A stretch of DNA of 13,627 nt from Treponema sp. (GTDB lineage: Bacteria > Spirochaetota > Spirochaetia > Treponematales > Breznakiellaceae), in the NCBI GenBank assembly GCA_031263265.1, contig JAISGE010000139.1, positions 1-13,627 on the forward strand. The letters run 5' to 3'. Shown one piece after another: positions 6,774 to 11,836 of the stretch. Both the position numbers and the translations under genes were made by a program. The notes below the pieces were generated by a model, which saw only the letters and a program-made list of their open reading frames with translations, did not search any database and was not told the DNA's origin. The stretch's first letter is position 1. Each line of letters starts with the position of its first letter.

Positions 6774-7160
6774 CTAACGCTTATGATACGCTTTATCCTG
6801 ATCCTGCATAATTAAAAGGAGATCTATCTGTTTCAAAATATAGTCTTGAAATTTTGGATCCAATTCCTTATACAGACTGACCAGTTTGGTACATTCTTCA
6901 TCAGGGTTCAAGTTGAACATCTCTCCTTCCCCTGTTTTAAGCCATATATCATTTACGTTAAAGGAGGAACAAATTAACTTAATGATTCGGTCATTAGCTT
7001 TTCGTTTTTCCACTTCCACTCCTGCAAGATACCCGCTAGAAAGGGAAATTACCCGTGAAAATTGGACCTGAGAGAGCTTAAGGGTCTCGCGGACCTGCTT
7101 AATACGACGATTAACCGTAGATATTATAGAATCATGCTTCATTACTTTATCATAATACAT
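6774..7160 (-). CDS. XRE/Cro-CI-type HTH transcriptional regulator
   Basis: This 128-residue DNA-binding protein has an N-terminal HTH_3 domain (about residues 17-80): RRIKQVRETLKLSQVQFSRVISLSSGYLAGVEVEKRKANDRIIKLICSSFNV, ending in DIWLKTGEGEMF. That closing motif is common in phage-repressor-like and small XRE proteins. Residues 85-128 form a short helical tail (LVSLYKELDPKFQDYILKQIDLLL), probably for dimer contacts. It lacks a LexA-type peptidase domain. The ATG at 7160 has no clear ribosome binding site; the in-frame ATG at 7142 (Met7) is an equally good start. The gene is AT-richer than its flanks. It lies 114 bp after the end of the metal-cluster gene on the same strand, with inverted repeats and a terminator-like stem in the gap, so it is probably a separate autoregulated unit. 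Confidence 0.85.
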   Translation of the reverse strand: MYYDKVMKHDSIISTVNRRIKQVRETLKLSQVQFSRVISLSSGYLAGVEVEKRKANDRIIKLICSSFNVNDIWLKTGEGEMFNLNPDEECTKLVSLYKELDPKFQDYILKQIDLLLIMQDQDKAYHKR

Positions 7161-7180
7161 ACAAATATGGGTTTCGACAA
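7152..7180 (-). promoter_or_regulatory. possible sigma-70 promoter of the XRE gene
   Basis: On the minus strand TTGTCG (7180-7175) and TATTAT (7157-7152) stand 17 bases apart, matching the consensus at 4 of 6 and 5 of 6 positions. Transcription would start near 7145, downstream of the ATG at 7160 and three bases before the ATG at 7142. If real, translation starts at 7142 with almost no leader. A second TATTAT at 7231-7226 has only a poor -35 (TTTCAT). Confidence 0.3.
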
Positions 7181-7204
7181 GCTTAATTTTTCTTTTTTTC
7201 CTTC

Positions 7205-7248
7205 ATACCTTGAAAAAAAGGTATAATAATAGTGTATAATTTATACCT
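7205..7248. promoter_or_regulatory. operator-like inverted repeats upstream of the XRE gene
   Basis: ATACCTT (7205-7211) faces AAGGTAT (7218-7224) across 6 bases, and AGGTATAA (7219-7226) faces TTATACCT (7241-7248) across 14 bases. This gives three alternating TACCT/AGGTA half-sites. Small XRE regulators commonly bind such dyads in their own promoter. A related dyad, TACCT-N6-AGGTA, lies at 10949-10964 before another AT-rich gene. Binding is inferred, not shown. Confidence 0.45.
7213..7248 (-). terminator. possible terminator after the metal-cluster operon
   Basis: Read on the minus strand, AGGTATAA (7248 leftward counterpart) pairs with TTATACCT across 14 bases and is followed by T7 (complement of A 7213-7219). 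It lies 27 bp beyond the stop at 7275, the expected place for a terminator. The stem is AT-rich and weak, and the same bases form the operator-like dyad, so this may be one element with two roles or just one of them. Confidence 0.35.
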
Positions 7249-7274
7249 ATGAAAGTATTTGGATGAACGTATCT

Positions 7275-8321
7275 TTAAAATGGGCGAACAAGAAGCATCT
7301 GGGGTTTATCCGCTCGTATCTTGTCCCGTTCAGCGTAATATACCTTCTCAATCTCACTAACTCGTAGGCTTATATTTTTCTCGTAGATATAATCCCAGCC
7401 AACCCACCGGAACCGAGCGCCCTGCGGGAGGGGGTAGTGTACTTCGGGGTTGAGGTGGGTGAACCACGCCCCTGCCATAGCCGTTCCCAGTTCTCGGCTG
7501 AAAAGAAACTCGCCGCACGCGCTCTGGCTTGCGCTTCTTTCCCGTTTTACCAACGCGTAGAGCGGGGAGAACAGCGCCCCGTCATCCGGCCAGAGGATCT
7601 CAAGGTAATCCCGTTTAGGAACCGCGTGGGCAAAAAACCAGGACATAATATACACCCCGTAGCTATTCCCGTGTTTTCCCAGGGCAGAAGCCGCGAGTTC
7701 CCGCGTACCTGCGGCAAGGCCTATACTATGGGCCAGGGAACGGATTCCCGCTTCCCCCTGTTCCTTCCAAATTTCCAGCAGCAACAGCTCCGTAATATCA
7801 TCAGGAGCATAGACCGAGCCTATCATGCCTTCATATACCGGGTCAGTCAGGTCTGCTATCCGCCGGGGAACAGGCCGCTTCCCTAATCGTTTATGATTCA
7901 CCAGAAAGACATAGGGCATGGCCCCATAGATGTTGAAGATGCCCAAGGGGTCCTGGAGATCAAGGCCCTGGAACAAAGGATTGACGGGCTGCGGACAGGG
8001 CCAGGGGGCAAACCATGCCCGCTTTTCATGGTTTTTCAGAAAAGCATCGGTGAAAAAATCCCCGTACCCTGCTTCGGTTACGACCCCGGGAAATTTCTCC
8101 CAGGTCTGGATGGTACTGATGTGGTAATAAATATCCATCCCGCAACTTCCCAAAGGAACAAGCCCCCGCAGCTTTGGCTCATGGTCGCGGTTGTACTGAC
8201 TTTCAAATGCCACATAAGCCTGAGAAAACCGTTCCTTCACCGGACAATAGATATGACCGATAAAATCCAATTCCTCCCGCAGGGAATCAGGAATGACCTC
8301 GCTTGCCTTCTCTTTTTTCAT
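7275..8321 (-). CDS. cytosolic substrate-binding-protein-like protein (PBP type 2 fold)
   Basis: This 348-residue protein resembles iron/polyamine-type ABC substrate-binding proteins. YGAMPYVFLVNHKRLGKRPVPRRIADLTDPVYEGMIG (132-168) matches the hinge and 'DL.dP.ykG.I' pattern, and WPDDGALFSPLYALVK (244-259) matches the 'eG....p...a' region; ELGTAMAGAWF follows. The N-terminus (MKKEKASEVIPDSLREEL) is charged and has no signal peptide or lipobox, so the protein should stay in the cytosol, unlike a true transport receptor. A WFAPWPCPQPVN stretch (103-114) and Cys26, Cys60 and Cys109 are candidate ligands. AAGGAG lies 9 bases before the ATG, which overlaps the stop of the ABC ATPase gene by ATGA. 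It probably binds or delivers the small molecule or metal complex handled by the cluster; the ligand is unknown. Confidence 0.75.
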   Translation of the reverse strand: MKKEKASEVIPDSLREELDFIGHIYCPVKERFSQAYVAFESQYNRDHEPKLRGLVPLGSCGMDIYYHISTIQTWEKFPGVVTEAGYGDFFTDAFLKNHEKRAWFAPWPCPQPVNPLFQGLDLQDPLGIFNIYGAMPYVFLVNHKRLGKRPVPRRIADLTDPVYEGMIGSVYAPDDITELLLLEIWKEQGEAGIRSLAHSIGLAAGTRELAASALGKHGNSYGVYIMSWFFAHAVPKRDYLEILWPDDGALFSPLYALVKRERSASQSACGEFLFSRELGTAMAGAWFTHLNPEVHYPLPQGARFRWVGWDYIYEKNISLRVSEIEKVYYAERDKIRADKPQMLLVRPF

Positions 8322-9133
8322 GGCGTTATGCTCCTTGTTTTGTCCGCTCCTGCGCTTACTTCCGCAAAATAGGCAGGCATATCAAAATCCAGGATAGCTC
8401 CTTCCCGGAGCCTTTCCCGCAAGTCCATAAACCGCTGGTTAATCCCAGAAAGAAACGCCCGGTTGCGCTGTTCCGCTTGAGTCGTCTGGATAATCCTGCG
8501 TACCGCTCCTCCCCGCACGCAAATCCGTAGGTCCCCCAAAAGAGCCAGCGCCGGATCATGGGTGGATACGAGCAGTATCTTATCTTCTCCTGCCAGCAGT
8601 TCCAAAGCCTTGGGCCGGTCAACGCCGGCGTTTTCCAGTTCATCAATGAGCACTACCGGCGCAGGGCTTAGGAACGCGGTGTCGGCAATCATGAGTGAGC
8701 GGGATTGCCCGCCGGAAAGTTGGGTCAGCGGCATATCAGCTTGTATCGCTTCCCCGGTCAGTTGATTGGCCTTGTCAAGGATCCTTTCCACCAGGGTATC
8801 CTCAGGAGCAAGGCATCTACTTTCCCGGTGCATGAGGATAAATTCCCGGACCGAAATATCCATAATGAAATGCATGTTCTGCGAAAGCTGGGCCACCATA
8901 CGATTCCCCAGGGAAAAACGCAGTTCATCCCCGGGAACCTGATGATCCAGCAGAATCCGCCGGCCCGTGGGCGTATCCCCCTGGGCAAGACAGCCGATAT
9001 CCTCAAGGAGCCGGCTTTTTCCTGCGCCCGTAGGCCCTACGATACAGAGGATGTCTCCCCGGTTCAGGGTCAGGTCCAGGACTTCGGGATGCCCTTCTTT
9101 GTCATGGCCTCCCAAAAGGGTTATACTACGCAT
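8318..9133 (-). CDS. ABC-type ATPase without a permease partner
   Basis: This 271-residue single nucleotide-binding domain has Walker A GPTGAGKS (33-40), a Gln-loop near AQLSQN (81-86), signature LSGGQ (139-143), Walker B VVLIDE (160-165) and the H-loop STHD (His192). All key residues are present, so ATP hydrolysis is expected. Residues 200-271 form an extra C-terminal helical tail (EQRNRAFLSGINQRFMDLRERLREG). No membrane protein is encoded nearby, so a conventional importer cannot be assembled from this cluster; a soluble role or a permease elsewhere are the options. AGAGGA lies about 7 bases before the ATG. The start overlaps the GTPase stop by 13 bp, and the stop overlaps the binding-protein start by 4 bp, which implies coupled expression and probable complex formation. 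Confidence 0.9.
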   Translation of the reverse strand: MRSITLLGGHDKEGHPEVLDLTLNRGDILCIVGPTGAGKSRLLEDIGCLAQGDTPTGRRILLDHQVPGDELRFSLGNRMVAQLSQNMHFIMDISVREFILMHRESRCLAPEDTLVERILDKANQLTGEAIQADMPLTQLSGGQSRSLMIADTAFLSPAPVVLIDELENAGVDRPKALELLAGEDKILLVSTHDPALALLGDLRICVRGGAVRRIIQTTQAEQRNRAFLSGINQRFMDLRERLREGAILDFDMPAYFAEVSAGADKTRSITP

Positions 9134-9852
9134 GAGCCATCCTCTTGAGAAACTGTCTCAGGGGGTATGGGGATTTTCTTAGCCGGGAAGCTGCCCGAGG
9201 TGTAATCCGGCCCAATGCGGGTCTCTCCAAAACAATACGAGCAGAGGGCCACCGGTAGGGGGAAACGGATCTTCCCATGTTCCAGGCTGACCGTTTCAGG
9301 AGCGTTTTTCAGCCGCCGGGCAAGCTCAAAGGTGCCCTGTCCGGTGAGGCCGTTGACAAACAGCACCTGGGCCTTCCGATTTGCCTTACTCACCCGAAAG
9401 GCAAAGACCTCCCGTTCAGCCGGGGAAACAATATCCCCTTTGGTTATCAGTACCATATCCGCAAAGATCAGCATAGGCCCAATCTTCCTTGGGGTATTGA
9501 CCCCAGCAAGGCAGTCAATGACGCAAAGCCCGGTTACCCCGCGAATATGAGGTGAACAGCGGTTGCAAAGCCCGGCGCTTTCGCTAAAGAGGAAGTCCAG
9601 CCCCTGGGTCTTGGCCCATTCCACGCAATCCTGAATATTGATGATGTAATAATGATCCGGACACAGGTTCCCCGAGATTCCGGTGAGTACCGGGATGCCC
9701 TTTTTCTGGTATAGCTCGTCATCTTCAGTGGAAATACAGTCAAACTTGACTGCCCCGACCCTAAAACCTTCATGCATGAGGTATTCCGCGGTTTTAATTG
9801 CTGCAGAGGTTTTTCCCGCAGAGGGAGGCCCTGCAAAGGTGATGAGTTTCAT
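9121..9852 (-). CDS. Cys-rich HypB/UreG-like P-loop GTPase (putative metallochaperone)
   Basis: This 243-residue protein resembles the SIMIBI-class G3E/HypB/UreG GTPases that load metals into enzymes. It has Walker A GPPSAGKT (8-15), a switch region KFDCISTEDDELYQKKGIPVLTGISGNLC (36-64), the Mg-site-like FSESAGLCNRCSP (89-101) in place of the family's E-N/S-x-G, and the guanine-specificity-like TKGD (137-140). Potential metal ligands are plentiful: Cys39, Cys64, CNRC (96-99), Cys110, Cys114 and CSYC (204-207). The ATG overlaps the methyltransferase stop (ATGA) and the stop overlaps the ABC gene by 13 bp. By family analogy it would insert or sense a metal such as nickel, cobalt, iron or zinc; which metal is not evident. 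A CooC-like ATPase is the alternative reading, less likely because of TKGD. Confidence 0.75.
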   Translation of the reverse strand: MKLITFAGPPSAGKTSAAIKTAEYLMHEGFRVGAVKFDCISTEDDELYQKKGIPVLTGISGNLCPDHYYIINIQDCVEWAKTQGLDFLFSESAGLCNRCSPHIRGVTGLCVIDCLAGVNTPRKIGPMLIFADMVLITKGDIVSPAEREVFAFRVSKANRKAQVLFVNGLTGQGTFELARRLKNAPETVSLEHGKIRFPLPVALCSYCFGETRIGPDYTSGSFPAKKIPIPPETVSQEDGSCVV

Positions 9853-10502
9853 GGCCGCCCGGTCCTGGGTTTGCGAAAAAGGAGCCAGTCGCCGCTTTCC
9901 TCGTGGATGCAGGCAGGAAGGCCGATACCCAGGCGCTCCATGACCTGGGCGTAATCCTCAGGCCCGGCGCCCTGCATCCGCTTTTCCTGTTGTTCCCCAA
10001 AGTCTTCATGGTTACGCACCGACATGGTTTGGTAAATTGCCTGTTTAAGCTGTGCGCTTCCATAGCCTCCGCCCAGCACGGCTGCGCCTCCTGGGGCCAG
10101 GATCCGCCATATTTCTTTAAGGCTTGCTTCCTTTTCCCAGAACCACATCGCCCCCCGGCTCAGCACGAGATCCACCGAAGCATCCTCTAGGGGCATGGCG
10201 TGGACATCTCCCTTGAGAACTTTGATGCGTCCCTCCGCTTTCTGGGGAATACGCCGGGCAGCGAGGGCGAGGGCGTAGGGGTTTACATCCAGCAGGATCA
10301 CCGTTCCCGTAAAATCCTCTGCCACCGCCAGTCCCAGATGTCCGCCACCGCAGCCTATATCCAGGCATTGTCCCTGACGTACCCCGGTAAGGTCCAAAAG
10401 CCGGGAAGCAATCACCGGATAGATGGGAGCAAAGACCGATTCTGCTACTCGATCAAATTCAAGGGCCTTTTCAGCCATAGCCGCATCCCTTAAAACCTCC
10501 AT
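9849..10502 (-). CDS. class I SAM-dependent methyltransferase
   Basis: This 217-residue Rossmann-fold methyltransferase is of the Methyltransf_11/UbiE type. It has motif I LDIGCGGG (47-54), an acidic residue ending beta-2 (LLDVNP, Asp72), motif II-like GDVHAMPLEDASVDLVLSR (98-116) and post-motif ILAPGGAAVL (134-143). The substrate-side C-terminus is short and not diagnostic. AAAGGGGAG stands just before the ATG at 10502; Met9 (10478) with AAGGG upstream is an alternative start. Its stop overlaps the GTPase start by ATGA. Its place in the cluster suggests it methylates a small ligand, a cofactor precursor or a thiol/metal complex handled by its partners. No substrate can be assigned. Confidence 0.85.
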   Translation of the reverse strand: MEVLRDAAMAEKALEFDRVAESVFAPIYPVIASRLLDLTGVRQGQCLDIGCGGGHLGLAVAEDFTGTVILLDVNPYALALAARRIPQKAEGRIKVLKGDVHAMPLEDASVDLVLSRGAMWFWEKEASLKEIWRILAPGGAAVLGGGYGSAQLKQAIYQTMSVRNHEDFGEQQEKRMQGAGPEDYAQVMERLGIGLPACIHEESGDWLLFRKPRTGRP

Positions 10503-10534
10503 ATACTCCCCTTTAATTACTCAAACGACCAGCG

Positions 10535-10927
10535 TTACATAAAGGCTTTGTCAGATTCTTGTAATTCCTCTGTTTCTACTACTGATAGTTCAAAAGAGGT
10601 GCCAAGTGCAAAATCTTCAGGGAAATCGGTAACCCACTCGTAATATACCTCTAACGGTATAACAAAGGTTACCTCTGTGTCAGCGTGAGACAGCACTAAC
10701 TGTATCTTACCACCACTTACCATTTCTAGTTTTGATAAGATAAGCAACTTACCTTCCACAGACAGGTTGAGGTCTCTTTTAACCTTAGAAAACTCAAACC
10801 TATAGGTAGCCCCTACATCCAAGTCATCTATATAATCCGTACTTACGAGATGACCTCCTTGAAACAGATAGCTTTTTAGAAACTTATCTGCTTCTAATAA
10901 CTTAGACACCAACCAAAAACTACTCAT
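10535..10927 (-). CDS. small protein of unknown function, low GC
   Basis: I do not recognise this 130-residue protein. It begins MSSFWLVSKLLEADKFLKSYLF, which is amphipathic and not a clear signal or TM segment. It continues with alternating strands (ATYRFEFSKVKRDLNLSVEGKLLILSKLEMVSGGKIQLVLSHADTEVTFVIPLEVYYEWV) suggesting a beta-sandwich or barrel, and ends in an acidic tail (VVETEELQESDK). It has no cysteine. The ATG has a good ribosome binding site (GGAGGG, 7 bases upstream). Base composition is clearly AT-richer than the adjoining genes and similar to the XRE gene. It sits 71 bp after the DUF364 gene and 32 bp before the methyltransferase gene on the same strand, and could be a late insertion into the cluster. 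An inverted TACCT-N6-AGGTA lies just upstream. Confidence 0.7.
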   Translation of the reverse strand: MSSFWLVSKLLEADKFLKSYLFQGGHLVSTDYIDDLDVGATYRFEFSKVKRDLNLSVEGKLLILSKLEMVSGGKIQLVLSHADTEVTFVIPLEVYYEWVTDFPEDFALGTSFELSVVETEELQESDKAFM

Positions 10928-10948
10928 ACCAACCCTCCATAATTGATG

Positions 10949-10964
10949 TACCTCTTAAAAGGTA
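10949..10964. promoter_or_regulatory. TACCT-N6-AGGTA dyad before the small unknown gene
   Basis: TACCT (10949-10953) and AGGTA (10960-10964) are inverted repeats separated by CTTAAA, 22 bases upstream of the ATG at 10927. The half-sites are identical to those before the XRE gene (7206-7223), there with 8 bases between. This is a candidate operator for the same regulator. Confidence 0.35.
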
Positions 10965-10998
10965 TTTATTAACTTCTATAGCTTGCTGAAAGGATTAC

Positions 10999-11784
10999 CT
11001 AAGGATGACTTACCATTTCTGGGGTCAGACCCACCCGTTTACCGGTATCAAAAATAAAGGCGCTTTGATTTTCCCCGTTTACAATGGCCCTGCACAAATC
11101 CGGATCCGTAACGACAAAACCCTGGAGGTCCCGTACTCCCCAGCGAAAGAGGGAAGGGGCCAAGGGTACGCTGGGGCCTGCCAGGATAAGGCCGGTATGA
11201 CGGGAGAGTTCCAGGAGCCGGGGCAGGGTCTTATTGGTGAGAGTTACCCCGGTGGCAAAGACATAGTCCTGGAGGGGCAGGAGGAACTCGCAGGCAGAAT
11301 CAGGATAATCCCCAGAAACCGGCCGTTTCTCCAGAATGGAAAGCTGACAGATTCCCCCTAAAATCTGTTCCAACCGATAAAAATGACCGATGACCGCGAC
11401 TTTTTTCCCTGCTACCTGGTTTCGGTACACCGTAAAAGCGTCATCCCCGTTTCCCTGCATGGACAGGGCCACAGGAGCATGTTCCGGGTCACTCCAGTAC
11501 GCGTTAATCGCCGCGACTCCCAGGCTTGCTTCTAAAAAATTCCAGGACTTCGCTGCCATAGCCAATTCCTTCAAGGCCATACCCCTGCAAGAATCCGGCA
11601 GACAAGCCGGACGGGTCTCAATGGCCAGGGTCATGGCCAGCCCCACGCGCTTACCGGAACGGACCATGGTCCAATGCTTCCCCTGAATGGCCTCATCCAC
11701 CGGGTAATCCGCAGGGATCCCTTGGATAAGTTCGTCATAAAGGGTCCAAAGGGATGCTTCTTTTGCCTGGTTCATAGCCTCCAC
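10999..11784 (-). CDS. DUF4213/DUF364 putative heavy-metal-chelation protein
   Basis: The 261-residue product matches the two-domain family described structurally in Desulfitobacterium hafniense: an enolase-N-like DUF4213 domain (about 8-110, with SLGVAAINAYWSDP at 87-100) and a Rossmann-like DUF364 domain (about 120-255). The latter shows KKVAVIGHF (127-135), YPDSACEFLLPLQDYVFATGVTLTNKTLPRLLELS (160-194), LAGPSVPLAPSLF (201-213) and GVRDLQGFVVTDPD (216-229). The published structure led to a proposed role in binding metal complexes in the cleft between the domains; no reaction is proven. The longest frame starts with GTG at 11784. The ATG at 11775 has GGAGG only two bases before it, so the start is uncertain by three codons. 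It follows the beta-galactosidase stop by 52 bp, with no clear promoter or terminator between. Confidence 0.85.
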   Translation of the reverse strand: MEAMNQAKEASLWTLYDELIQGIPADYPVDEAIQGKHWTMVRSGKRVGLAMTLAIETRPACLPDSCRGMALKELAMAAKSWNFLEASLGVAAINAYWSDPEHAPVALSMQGNGDDAFTVYRNQVAGKKVAVIGHFYRLEQILGGICQLSILEKRPVSGDYPDSACEFLLPLQDYVFATGVTLTNKTLPRLLELSRHTGLILAGPSVPLAPSLFRWGVRDLQGFVVTDPDLCRAIVNGENQSAFIFDTGKRVGLTPEMVSHP

Positions 11785-11836
11785 TATAACACGACCAAAT
11801 CAAACAAAACAATCCATGACAAGGGCATGAACTACG

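Noticed and set aside
7893..8372. 159-codon plus-strand frame
   Set aside because: It is antisense to the binding-protein gene, whose product has recognisable PBP motifs, a good ribosome binding site and an operon overlap.
8318..9133. conventional ABC importer made of this ATPase and the adjacent binding protein
   Set aside because: No membrane protein gene is present in the cluster and the binding protein has no export signal.
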